The notes: generated by a model not told the origin, from the sequence alone. Shown: positions 8,432-16,606, counted from the stretch's first letter. The stretch: DNA of 19,785 bases from Acidobacteriota bacterium (GCA_027296385.1 JAPUJD010000105.1:1-19785); one strand, 5' to 3'. Program-made: numbers and translations.

Positions 8432-11400
8432 AGTCGATGTCGAGCTGTCGCACTAGATAGGACAGGGCCTGACGACTCAGGCCGAGACTGCGGGCGGCCG
8501 CGGCGCGATTGCCGCCGGCTGCCGCCACCGCCTCTTGCACCAAACGGCGGCGGAAGGCCTCGACTTGCTCATGGTACCCGGAGCGCGGCACCCGGATCTC
8601 GCGTGGCAGATCGAGGTGCTCGAGGTCGATTCGACCCCCTTCCGCCAGCGCCATGCCAACGGTCAGGACATTTTTCAATTCGCGGACATTGCCCGGCCAA
8701 GAGTAGCCGGCGAGAAGGGCCCGCGCGGCGTTGGAGAGGGCCGGTGTGACGCCCCCGCCCTCTGATGCCAGGAAGTGCTCGGAGAGCAGAACCAGGTCTT
8801 GCCCGCGATCGCGCAGTGGCGGCAGCTCGACGTAGCCGACCTTGAGCCGGTAGAGGAAGTCCTGACGGAAGTCCCCGTCGGCGACCATGGTCGACAGATC
8901 GCGATGGGTCGCGGCGATCACCCGCACGTCGACCGATCGCGCGACACTCTCGCCGACCCGCCTCACCTCGCCCTCCTGCAGAACCCGTAGCAGTTTGCCC
9001 TGCGCTAGAAGGGGCAGATCTCCGACCTCGTCGAGCAGCACCGTACCGCCGCGTGCCGCCTCGAAGATTCCTGCGCGGTCTCTATCGGCACCAGTGAAGG
9101 CACCCCTGACATGCCCGAAGAGCTCTGAGAGCACAAGATCCCCGGCCAGCGCGGCGCAGTTGACCGGCAGGAAGGGGCCCTCGGAGCGGTGCGAATGGGC
9201 ATGCACGAGCCGGGCGGCGGGCTCCTTGCCCGTGCCGGTCTCACCCTGGATGAGAATCGGCAGGTCCCGCTGCGCCAGCTTCGAGAGCCGATCGAGGGCG
9301 CTGAGGAGGGCGGCACTCTCGCCGATCATACCGTGCCGCTTTCGAGATACTGGTCGAGCGTCCACCCGCTGAACTGGAAGGTCGCGTAGCGCGAGAGCGA
9401 ACGCCACCCTCTCGTGGGAGCCGAGCTGCACCGCTGCCAGCCTCAGAGCACCTCCGTGAAGCGCCCGTTCGAGCACGCTGTGACCACCAGGTCCCGCGAC
9501 GATCTCGACCTCCGAGTCGGCGTCGCGCCAGGTGAGACGAGCCTCGGGACTCACCTCGGCCAGGAGTCGGGTCAGCCGATCGGCCACCGATCCGTCCACG
9601 GACTCGAGATAGCGCTCAACCGCTCTCCATGGCCCTTCGTCGCCGGCGTCCAGCCGCTCGGCGAGCGCGCTCGCCCCGACACTGCGCAGCGTGGCAGCGG
9701 CCCGCCGCACCCAGTCCTTGGGCGCCCGACCCGGTCCGAGCAGCTCGGCATCGAAGATCAGTCGCGCCGCACGGTAGGGCTCGAGCTGCCGCAAGGGAGA
9801 CCAGTCGACGTTCTCCTCGGCCGTCAGCAGCTGCTGCCAGAGCCGCTGGCAGGGCCCGGGTGGATTCTCCTCGAGCGCGTTCTCGAGCTCGCCCGCCTGC
9901 GCCCACAGCGGCGCCCGTTCCTCGGGCTCGAGCTCGGCTCGATCCTCGGCCGAAGTCGTCGCCAGCGCGGCACGAGCCGCCGACACGTCGCCCAACCAGC
10001 CGTGGGCCCGAGCCGCCAGCACGCCGAGTCGACCCCGCCGCCAGTCGAGATCCCTTTGCGCCAAGCGTTCGAGGGCGCTCTCGACGCGCTCCAGGGCCGC
10101 ACCCGGCCGGCCACGCACGAGCTCGTAGCGCACCGCCAGCTCCTGGTCCTGAGCCCAGCCGCGCCAGTTGCCGACCTTCGCATTGGCCTTCGCCGAACGT
10201 TCGAGCACGTCGTGCACGCCCTTGAGCTCTCCGCGGCGCAACCGGATCTCGGCCAGGTTGCACAACGCCAACGTCGTACGCCGATCACCTTCGCTGTCAC
10301 TCGTGAGCCGAACGACGTGGCGCAGGGCGCGCTCGGCGCCTGCGAGATCTCCGACCATCGACCGCCCCACGGCGAGATCGTTCCACAGCCCCACGGCCTC
10401 GAACGGCCGTATCAAGCGCCGGCTGCCCAGCGCTCGGCGCATGTGCTCGACCACCGAGCGGCCTTCGCCCCGAGCCATGGCCAGCAGCGCCTGGAGGTGA
10501 CTGCGCCGCCAGGCCAGGCGCTCGAGCTCGTCGGCCGCCACCGTGGCCTCGATCTGGCGCTCGACGGTCGCGTGGTCTCGGCGATCCCAGGCGGCCTCGC
10601 CGGCGAGAATCATGGCATGGAGTCGTTGCTCGGGCTCGGTGCACTCGAGCGCCTGGTCGACCCACCAGAGCGCCGCCTCCGGCTCGCCCCGGCTGGCGAA
10701 CACACGGACCGCCACCGCTGCCAGGTCGAGGCGGTGCTCGCCGGCGGGCATGCGGTCCGCCCACCTCTTCAATGCCCGCTTGGCGGCCGCCAGCTCGCCA
10801 ATCCGGAGCTGGCAACCGAGGCGAAGGATACGTGCCGCCGTGCGGCGCAGGCCGTGGAGCGCCCGCTTGGCAGCCGCGAAGCGGCCGATTGCGTAGAGCG
10901 CTCGCGCCATCTCGAACTGCGAATCGGAGTCGCCGGGAGGATGCTCGACCCAGACCTCGACCGCCCGACGCCAACGCCCTTCTCGAGCGAGCTCGACCGG
11001 ATCTCGCTGTACCAGCGCGGTGCCCCACAGACGCGTGACCTCGGGAACCGCCAGCAGAGACTGCAGGGCGGCCAGATCATCGCACGCCCGCAAGAGACGC
11101 CGTCGGAAACGGCTCGGACCGACCACCCAGAGCTCGGGATCCGGGGCGCCGATCGCGGCCGCCAGTGCCACGCGGGCCTCGCCGAATGCCTCTTGCCACA
11201 GGAAGGGCGCTGCGGTGAGCACTTGACCGACCAGCTGGTCCGCGCTCACCGGTTCGAGATCCTGGCGCCAGACCTCCATCAGCTCGCGCGCGACACGCCT
11301 CGCCTCGCCGCGGCCGGCGATGGTCGAGCCGGCGCGGAAGAGCTCCCGCATCAGCTCTACCGCCCGCCGCTGCGGCAACGCACGATCAACCCCGACGTCG

Positions 11401-11615
11401 AGCGAGAAGCCTCCCAGGCGCCCGTCCGGAGTCACCACCGCGCCGTGCCAGCCGGCGCTCAACATTCTCCCGGCGCGCGCCAGATGTCCCAAGACTGCGA
11501 CGCCCTGCAACAAGACCGCGAGCCGCTGGCGATCGGTCAGCCGCGCCTCGCCCAGCGGGGCCCCAGCGACCGAGTCGAGAGCGCCGTGGAGCAGCTCGCG
11601 AGCGGGCGACGTCAC
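8430..11615 (-). CDS. Sigma-54-dependent activator with large TPR-like N-terminal region and Fis-type HTH
   Basis: 1061 aa, about twice the size of NtrC-type activators. The AAA+ core (about 765-985) has Walker A GETGTGKE (791-798), the sigma-54 contact loop GAFTGA (838-843) and Walker B GGTVLLDEVGDLP, so it should hydrolyse ATP and open sigma-54 promoters. The Fis-type HTH is at the end (about 1035-1061, NRAAAARSLGLSRQALSYLV). The 760-residue N-terminus lacks a response-regulator receiver. Residues 1 to about 110 faintly resemble a degenerate protein-kinase C-lobe (AVVTPDGRLGGFSLDVG), and about 210-640 is Ala/Leu/Arg-rich helical repeat, probably TPR, suggesting protein-mediated sensing. GTG 11615 overlaps the aroA stop by 4 nt (GTGA). 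The TAG stop lies in the repeat. Targets are unknown; dppBC downstream is a candidate. Confidence 0.93.
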   Translation of the reverse strand: MTSPARELLHGALDSVAGAPLGEARLTDRQRLAVLLQGVAVLGHLARAGRMLSAGWHGAVVTPDGRLGGFSLDVGVDRALPQRRAVELMRELFRAGSTIAGRGEARRVARELMEVWRQDLEPVSADQLVGQVLTAAPFLWQEAFGEARVALAAAIGAPDPELWVVGPSRFRRRLLRACDDLAALQSLLAVPEVTRLWGTALVQRDPVELAREGRWRRAVEVWVEHPPGDSDSQFEMARALYAIGRFAAAKRALHGLRRTAARILRLGCQLRIGELAAAKRALKRWADRMPAGEHRLDLAAVAVRVFASRGEPEAALWWVDQALECTEPEQRLHAMILAGEAAWDRRDHATVERQIEATVAADELERLAWRRSHLQALLAMARGEGRSVVEHMRRALGSRRLIRPFEAVGLWNDLAVGRSMVGDLAGAERALRHVVRLTSDSEGDRRTTLALCNLAEIRLRRGELKGVHDVLERSAKANAKVGNWRGWAQDQELAVRYELVRGRPGAALERVESALERLAQRDLDWRRGRLGVLAARAHGWLGDVSAARAALATTSAEDRAELEPEERAPLWAQAGELENALEENPPGPCQRLWQQLLTAEENVDWSPLRQLEPYRAARLIFDAELLGPGRAPKDWVRRAAATLRSVGASALAERLDAGDEGPWRAVERYLESVDGSVADRLTRLLAEVSPEARLTWRDADSEVEIVAGPGGHSVLERALHGGALRLAAVQLGSHERVAFALALRDLPVQRVDARPVSRKRHGMIGESAALLSALDRLSKLAQRDLPILIQGETGTGKEPAARLVHAHSHRSEGPFLPVNCAALAGDLVLSELFGHVRGAFTGADRDRAGIFEAARGGTVLLDEVGDLPLLAQGKLLRVLQEGEVRRVGESVARSVDVRVIAATHRDLSTMVADGDFRQDFLYRLKVGYVELPPLRDRGQDLVLLSEHFLASEGGGVTPALSNAARALLAGYSWPGNVRELKNVLTVGMALAEGGRIDLEHLDLPREIRVPRSGYHEQVEAFRRRLVQEAVAAAGGNRAAAARSLGLSRQALSYLVRQLDID

Positions 11616-12907
11616 CCCATGAGTCCTCGAAGGTCGTCCCAGAAACCGGGGTACGATTTAGCGACGACTTCTGGCTTGGCGACTCTGACGCCCGGCCGGC
11701 GCAGACCGACCAGGGCGCAGCTCATGGCGACTCGGTGGTCGTCGTGAGCCTCCACGATCACCGCGTCGGCCGGCGGCTGCCGACTGGCCCAACAGCCCTC
11801 GACGACCAGCCCGTCCGGGCGCTCCTCGACCGGGACTCCCATGCGGCCGAGCTCGGCTGCCATGGCGGCGAGGCGGTCACTCTCCTTGAGACGCAGGTGT
11901 GGCACGTTGCGGATGATGGTGGTGCCGGCGGCGAACGGCGCGAGGGCCGCCAGCGTCGGCACCTGGTCCGGCATCGACGAGAGGTCGGCGTCGAGAGCCC
12001 GCAGTCTCTCGGCCCCGGAGACGCGAACAGCCCCGGTGCCCCAATCAATGTCTGCTCCCATGGCGCCAAGTAGATCAAAAAACCCGACGTCACCCTGCAC
12101 CGACGATCGATCCACACCCTCGAGGTCCACCCAGCCACCGGTGAGAGCGGCCGCGGCGGCCGCATAGCAGGCGGCCGACACGTCCGCCTCGACCGTGACG
12201 CGCGCTCCGCGCATTCGCACCGGTCCGACGCTCAGCAGCCCGGGCTCGAGCTCGGAGACCGGGGCGCCGAACTGGGTCAGCGCCGCGCGCGTCAGCTCGA
12301 CGTAGGGCTGCGAGACAAGGCTCGCCACCTCGAGCGTGAGTCCCCGGGTGCTCACCGCCCCCAGCATCAGCAGGGCCGAGACGAACTGACTCGATTCGCT
12401 GGCGTCGATCTTGGCTCGGCCGCCGCGAAAACGACCGCCAGCGATCTCGAGCGGGACGAATCCCGGAACACCCAGAGGATCGAGTTGGGCGCCCAGGTCT
12501 GCGAGCACCTCGACCAACGGCGCCAGTGGCCTCTCCCGCAGCCGCTGCGCCCCATCGACACGCCACCTTCCAGGCACGGCGCACAGCGCCGCCGTCAGGA
12601 GCCGCATCATCGTTCCCGAAGCCCCGCAGTCGATCACCCCATGACCGGGCGCCGCCGGCGGCTCGATCCGCACCCGGTCATCGCGCTCCTCGAGGCGGCA
12701 GCCCGCAGCCCGCAGGCCGGCGGCGAAACGATCACAATCCTCCGAGTGCAGGACTCGCTCGATCGTCGTCGGCCCGCGCGAGAGCAACGCCAGGTTGTAG
12801 TAACGCTGAGTCTGGCTCTTCGACGAAGGCGGGCGCAGCCGCCCGGCTGCTCGGCCGCCACAGGGTACCTGCAGCGGGTCAGGCAAGCTCGAAGGCGAGT
12901 CCGTCAT
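11612..12907 (-). CDS. aroA: 3-phosphoshikimate 1-carboxyvinyltransferase (EPSP synthase)
   Basis: 431 aa from ATG 12907 (E. coli 427). It joins shikimate 3-phosphate and phosphoenolpyruvate, the sixth shikimate-pathway step, in the cytoplasm. Visible: PSSKSQTQR (SKSxxxR substrate site; the usual PGSKS has Ser for Gly), GASGTMMR for the GNAGTxxR loop, SESSQFVSALLM, MPDQ (the catalytic Asp equivalent), LKESDRL, DDHRVAM and the late AKSYPGF lysine. All major catalytic positions appear kept. The frame is open to 13156, but that extension lies in the upstream phnP-like gene and is low-complexity, so ATG 12907 is chosen. It overlaps the upstream gene by 29 bp and lacks a clear Shine-Dalgarno, so coupling is likely. 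No other aro genes are near. Confidence 0.95.
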   Translation of the reverse strand: MTDSPSSLPDPLQVPCGGRAAGRLRPPSSKSQTQRYYNLALLSRGPTTIERVLHSEDCDRFAAGLRAAGCRLEERDDRVRIEPPAAPGHGVIDCGASGTMMRLLTAALCAVPGRWRVDGAQRLRERPLAPLVEVLADLGAQLDPLGVPGFVPLEIAGGRFRGGRAKIDASESSQFVSALLMLGAVSTRGLTLEVASLVSQPYVELTRAALTQFGAPVSELEPGLLSVGPVRMRGARVTVEADVSAACYAAAAAALTGGWVDLEGVDRSSVQGDVGFFDLLGAMGADIDWGTGAVRVSGAERLRALDADLSSMPDQVPTLAALAPFAAGTTIIRNVPHLRLKESDRLAAMAAELGRMGVPVEERPDGLVVEGCWASRQPPADAVIVEAHDDHRVAMSCALVGLRRPGVRVAKPEVVAKSYPGFWDDLRGLMG

Positions 12908-13646
12908 AGCCGAAGGCAACGGAGGACGGTAGCTCGACCTGCGGACGGTCGTGGTCGACCTCATGTGCGAGATGAGTGAAGAAGGTCCGTTCGGCGCCGA
13001 TCCTGCTCGCCACTTCGATCGCCTGCGGGATGCTGAAGTGGGTCGGGTGCTCGCGGTAGCGCAAGGCTCCCAGCACCAGGACCTCGAGCTCCGAGAGCAG
13101 CTCCAGGCTCTCTTCGGGGATGTGGTTGCAGTCGGTAACGTAGGCGAAGCCGCCAAGGCGATAGCCGTAGACCGGCAGGTCGCCGTGCAGGACGGGCACT
13201 GGCACGATTTGATGGTTGAAGAGCTCCAGCGTGCCGTCGATCTCGATCAGGTCGAGCTGCGGCTTGCCGCCGCCGCGCTCGGTGGGCTCGAAGACATAGG
13301 CGAAGGTGCGGCGCAGCGCCCCCAAGGTCGCGGCCGAGCCGTAGCACGGGATGCTCTGCCGCTGGCGGAAGTTGAAGATTCGGACATCGTCGAGGCCGAA
13401 GATGTGATCGGCATGGGCATGGGTGAAGAGGATGGCGTCGATCCGCGGGAGGCCGAAGCGCAGAGCCTGCTGGCGTAGGTCGGTCGGCGTATCGATCAGC
13501 AGAACTCGATCGTCGAGCTCGAGCTTGAGGCCAACTCGGAAGCGCTGGTTCTTCGGGTTGTCGGAGGTGCAGACTGCGCACTCGCAACCGATGACGGGCA
13601 CTCCGCTCGAGGTACCCGAGCCGAGCATGGTGACGCGCAAGCTCAC
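12879..13646 (-). CDS. PhnP-like metallo-beta-lactamase-fold phosphodiesterase
   Basis: 255 aa from GTG 13646. It opens MSLRVTMLGSGTSSGVPVIG, then GCECAVC with Cys21, Cys23 and Cys26, followed by the metal motif THAHADH (His76, His78, Asp80, His81). These positions match E. coli PhnP, where the three Cys help hold a structural zinc and the His/Asp cluster binds catalytic metals. PhnP cleaves cyclic ribosyl phosphates in phosphonate use, but no C-P lyase genes are here. A broader cyclic-phosphate or nucleotide phosphodiesterase role is therefore plausible. The start GTG overlaps the lpxH-like stop by 4 nt (GTGA); the longer frame to 13721 would run inside that gene. The 3' end overlaps aroA. 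Family firm, substrate uncertain. Confidence 0.88.
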   Translation of the reverse strand: MSLRVTMLGSGTSSGVPVIGCECAVCTSDNPKNQRFRVGLKLELDDRVLLIDTPTDLRQQALRFGLPRIDAILFTHAHADHIFGLDDVRIFNFRQRQSIPCYGSAATLGALRRTFAYVFEPTERGGGKPQLDLIEIDGTLELFNHQIVPVPVLHGDLPVYGYRLGGFAYVTDCNHIPEESLELLSELEVLVLGALRYREHPTHFSIPQAIEVASRIGAERTFFTHLAHEVDHDRPQVELPSSVAFGYDGLAFELA

Positions 13647-14344
13647 GGCTCGAGCCACTCGACGGATCGCGTGTTGAACCAGGCGTCGAGCAGGCGAATC
13701 TCGCCGCCGGCCGCCGGCCAACTCCGCGGTTCGTGGAAGTGACCGAGCAGCAGATGATCGAAACCCTCCTGTAGGCGGCGTTCGCCGTAGGCGCGGATAG
13801 CCTCCTCGGGGATCCGCTGCTTGTGCTCGAAGTTGGTCCCCGCCAGCCCCTTCTCGGTCAGGTGCACGAGACGCCGGGCCAGAACCCGCGGCAGATGAAG
13901 CATGAGCCAGCGTACCGGCCAGCTCTTCGACAGCCAGCGCCAGAAGAGGTACCGCCGGTCACGGTGGTTGAGGCCGTCGCCGTGCACCACCAGATAGCGC
14001 TTTTCTCCGGCGACGAAGGCGAGCTCGGTGCCTACCGAGTCGAACATGTCAGCGTAGCGACTGGCAGCCACGAAAAAATCGCGATTGCCCTCGATGTAAT
14101 CGACCGCGACGCCCGCCGCGCGCAGGCGGCCGATCGCCCCCATGAGCTGTCTCACGTCCTCGGTCTCGTAGCTCTCGGCGGCCACCCAGACCTGGAAGAG
14201 ATCGCCGAGGACGACGAGCCGGCGGCAACCCGCCGCCGCCAAGGCATCGAGCTGCGCGACGAGCGGACCGGCATCGCCGCCGGGTCCGCCGATGTGGGCG
14301 TCCGCCAGCAGTGCGATCTCGGAATGCTCGGGACGGTCGGCCAC
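13643..14344 (-). CDS. lpxH: LpxH-like UDP-2,3-diacylglucosamine diphosphatase (calcineurin-like phosphoesterase)
   Basis: 233 aa (E. coli LpxH 240). Metallophosphoesterase motifs in order: LADAHIGG (Asp15, His17), VVLGDLFQVW, EGNRDFF, LVVHGDGL and LLGHFHEP, which together provide the usual two-metal ligand set. The spacing and the GDLF/GNRDFF wording match LpxH, which hydrolyses UDP-2,3-diacylglucosamine to lipid X in lipid A synthesis at the inner membrane's cytoplasmic face. The neighbouring plsC supports envelope lipid work, but other lpx genes are absent here, so a related LpxH-like phosphatase is possible. GTG 14344 overlaps the last base of the mrp stop (TAGTG). No Shine-Dalgarno is evident. 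Confidence 0.82.
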   Translation of the reverse strand: MADRPEHSEIALLADAHIGGPGGDAGPLVAQLDALAAAGCRRLVVLGDLFQVWVAAESYETEDVRQLMGAIGRLRAAGVAVDYIEGNRDFFVAASRYADMFDSVGTELAFVAGEKRYLVVHGDGLNHRDRRYLFWRWLSKSWPVRWLMLHLPRVLARRLVHLTEKGLAGTNFEHKQRIPEEAIRAYGERRLQEGFDHLLLGHFHEPRSWPAAGGEIRLLDAWFNTRSVEWLEP

Positions 14345-15420
14345 TAAGAGATCGTCAGCTTGGGCTGGTCCTGCGAAGCCACCTGGGCGATCACGGCTGC
14401 CGCCACCTTGCCGAAGGCTTCGGCGTGATGGCCGTCGGGCTGCATCGTCACGATCGGTGTCCCGGCGTCGCCGCCCTCGACGATGGCCGGATCGAGCGGA
14501 ATGCTCCCCAGGAAGGGACAGCCGAGCAGCTCGGCCGTGCGCTGGCCGCCACCGCGCTTGAAGATGTCCGTTGTCTCACCGCAGTGCGAGCATACGAAGC
14601 CCGACATGTTCTCGACGATTCCCAACACCGGTACGTTGACCTTCTCGAACATCGCCAGACCCTTGCGGGCGTCTATGAGAGCGATGTCCTGCGGCGTCGA
14701 GACGATCACGGCGCCCGCCAGCGGTACGCGCTGACTGATGGTGAGCTGGGCATCGCCAGTGCCCGGCGGCATGTCGATGATCATGTAGTCGAGCTCGCCC
14801 CAATCGACGTCGCCGAGCAGCTGCTCGAGAGCCTTCATCACCATCGGGCCGCGCCAGATCACAGGCGTGTCGACCTCGAGAATGAAGCCGAGCGACATCA
14901 CCTTCACCCCGTAGCGCTCGAAGGGCTGGAGGCGGTCGCCGTGCACCAGCGGCTTCTCGTCGATACCGAACATCATCGGCATCGAAGGTCCGTAGATGTC
15001 GGCGTCGAGCAGTCCCACGCGATGGCCGAGTTGGGCGAGCCGGATCGCCAGGTTAGCCGCCACCGTCGATTTTCCCACCCCGCCCTTGCCGCTGGCGACC
15101 GCCACGACCTTGCGCACTCCCGGGATGAGGCTCGGATCCTGGGCCACCGCCTGCTGCCCCGGCGCCTCGGGCGTCTTGACCTCCAGGCCGACGCGAACGT
15201 GCGCGCCTGCGATCTCGTCGGACAAGATCTCGCGCACTTGGTTCTGCACCGCCTCGGCCGACGGCCGACTGTGCGTCGTGATCACCAGGTCGACAGCGAT
15301 TTCGTCCCCTTCCGCCACCACCCGATCGACGAAGCCGAACGACACGATGTCCCTGCTCATTCCAGGAAACTGGACCTGTCGCAGTAGTTCCCAGACTCTG
15401 TTCTCGAGTTTAGTGGCCAT
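14344..15420 (-). CDS. mrp: Mrp/NBP35-type Fe-S cluster carrier ATPase
   Basis: 358 aa from ATG 15420. An N-terminal MIP18/DUF59-type domain (about 5-85) is joined by a linker to a ParA/MinD-like P-loop ATPase. The Walker A is GKGGVGKST (in VVAVASGKGGVGKSTVAANL), followed by LLDADIYGPSMP and IIDMPPGTGDAQLT, plus the CSHC pair that binds a bridging Fe-S cluster in this family. Mrp dimers carry Fe-S clusters to apo-proteins in the cytoplasm. The frame is open to 15486, but the extra 22 residues are not family-like; a GAGAGGA lies about 13 nt before ATG 15420. plsC ends 70 bp upstream and the lpxH-like gene starts in its stop codon. Confidence 0.95.
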   Translation of the reverse strand: MATKLENRVWELLRQVQFPGMSRDIVSFGFVDRVVAEGDEIAVDLVITTHSRPSAEAVQNQVREILSDEIAGAHVRVGLEVKTPEAPGQQAVAQDPSLIPGVRKVVAVASGKGGVGKSTVAANLAIRLAQLGHRVGLLDADIYGPSMPMMFGIDEKPLVHGDRLQPFERYGVKVMSLGFILEVDTPVIWRGPMVMKALEQLLGDVDWGELDYMIIDMPPGTGDAQLTISQRVPLAGAVIVSTPQDIALIDARKGLAMFEKVNVPVLGIVENMSGFVCSHCGETTDIFKRGGGQRTAELLGCPFLGSIPLDPAIVEGGDAGTPIVTMQPDGHHAEAFGKVAAAVIAQVASQDQPKLTIS

Positions 15421-15490
15421 GAGTCTGATTCTTCCTCTCGTCGAGTTCCTTCCAAGTGGCGCGACCCCGAGGCGGGGGCGCCGCACGATC

Positions 15491-16258
15491 CTACTGCGCC
15501 ACCTCGGTGCGCGCCAGAGCCGCCACCTCCCGGCGTACCCGCTCCGCCAGCTCCCGGCGCTGGCGGATGCCGAACCCGTCGACCGGAATCGGCTCGCCGT
15601 AACGCACGTGGACGGTACGCGGCCTGATGGCGAAGCTGTGTTTGGCCTGAACCTCGAAGGTACCCTGGATGCCCACCGGTATGATCGGCAGCCCGCTCTT
15701 CAAAGCGAGCAGCATGCCGCCGCGCTGGAACGCCAGCAAACGCCCGTCGAGCGAGCGCGTACCCTCTGGGTAGATCAACGTCGAAGTGCCGGAGCGCAGG
15801 CGGTCGACAGCGGCGTCGAAGCTCTCCTTGGCCCGGCTGCGGTCCTGACGATCGATGCTGATGAATCCGCCGAGCCGGATCGCCCAGCCGAAGATGGGGA
15901 TATGGAAGAGGCTGTGCTTGGCCAGCATCCGCACCTGCCCGGGAAGCGTGATGAAGAGAACCGGGATGTCGAACAGGCTCTGATGATTGGCCATATAGAT
16001 GACGGGCTCGGCGCCGTCGAGGGGACTGGTGAAACTCCGACGCAGGCGCAGGCCACTGGTCAGGACGATGCCCCAACTCCACAGTCGAGCAAGGCGAAAG
16101 GTCGTATTGCCCGATCGGTCGATCAATCCGGCCAGACATGCCAGGCTGGCAAAGAGCAAAGTTCCGAAGACCAAATAGAGGTTGCCGACAACGGTCGCCA
16201 GCACGGTGCCGACGATGCCACCGCTGGTCACTGGGCTATCTGGCATTCGTTCGCTCAT
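15491..16258 (-). CDS. plsC: 1-acyl-sn-glycerol-3-phosphate acyltransferase (PlsC family)
   Basis: 255 aa. An N-terminal hydrophobic helix (about 15-45) anchors it to the inner membrane. The acyltransferase boxes follow: NHQSLFD (HX4D catalytic motif), a GGFISIDR segment, YPEGTRS and LPIIPVGIQG. The family acylates lysophosphatidic acid to phosphatidic acid, feeding phospholipid synthesis. ATG 16258 has no good Shine-Dalgarno; ATG at codon 5 (16246) is an alternative. Copy 2 of the 162-bp element ends 8 bp upstream, so the leader or promoter must lie in or beyond it. It is the first gene of the long minus-strand cluster and is divergent to mlaE. Confidence 0.93.
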   Translation of the reverse strand: MSERMPDSPVTSGGIVGTVLATVVGNLYLVFGTLLFASLACLAGLIDRSGNTTFRLARLWSWGIVLTSGLRLRRSFTSPLDGAEPVIYMANHQSLFDIPVLFITLPGQVRMLAKHSLFHIPIFGWAIRLGGFISIDRQDRSRAKESFDAAVDRLRSGTSTLIYPEGTRSLDGRLLAFQRGGMLLALKSGLPIIPVGIQGTFEVQAKHSFAIRPRTVHVRYGEPIPVDGFGIRQRRELAERVRREVAALARTEVAQ

Positions 16259-16606
16259 TGCTTGCTAGTGCCCTGTGCCGTAGGTTCGTTGCCCAGATCG
16301 TCGAGGTCTCAGCGTTCCTGGCAAGGTACGACGACGAAGAACTAGCGAGCCTACTTCGAGAAGGAGCTACCCCGCCAGGGGCGTTGGGAACCGGCGAGCT
16401 AGGTAGCAAACTTACCGCACGGGACACTAGAATTCCGCATTCATGGTTCGCTCGAGCTCTTCTTCGCCGTTTCTCACCGCACGGGCCGCACGGTCACGAG
16501 TCAGACCGCTCGAGGCGACCCGACTCACCTGCCGCTGCCCAGACATATCTCACGACCAAGGCCTCGCGATGGTCGCAACGCCGGCCTCAGCCCGGATGGC
16601 TGTCGG
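16259..16606. other. Intergenic region between divergent plsC and mlaE
   Basis: A 348-bp gap. Almost half is the 162-bp element (copy 2). The remaining 176 bp next to mlaE (16431-16606) must hold the mlaEFD promoter, but I could not pick out a convincing -35/-10 pair, a sigma-54 site, or a gene. Open frames crossing it are not family-like. Confidence 0.6.
16267..16428 (+). repeat. 162-bp quasi-palindromic dispersed element, copy 2
   Basis: Same length and orientation as 8270-8431, aligning without gaps with about 28 mismatches by hand count (roughly 83% identity). Terminal arms (16267-16288 and 16407-16428) match at 17 of 22 positions, and two of the five mismatches are G-U compatible on the plus strand. 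Relative to copy 1, arm positions 14, 15 and 19 have changed in both arms together, keeping pairing. The ends sit in CTAGTG...CACTAG (16265-16430). It lies between divergent plsC and mlaE, 8 bp from the plsC start codon. Confidence 0.87.

Noticed and set aside
9414..11747. Long plus-strand open frame opposite the sigma-54 gene (777 codons)
   Set aside because: Antisense shadow of a well-supported regulator; the product is Arg/Pro/Gln-rich without recognisable domains.
12908..13156. 83-residue N-terminal extension of AroA
   Set aside because: It lies inside the phnP-like gene and is Ser/Arg-rich; the EPSP synthase fold begins after ATG 12907.
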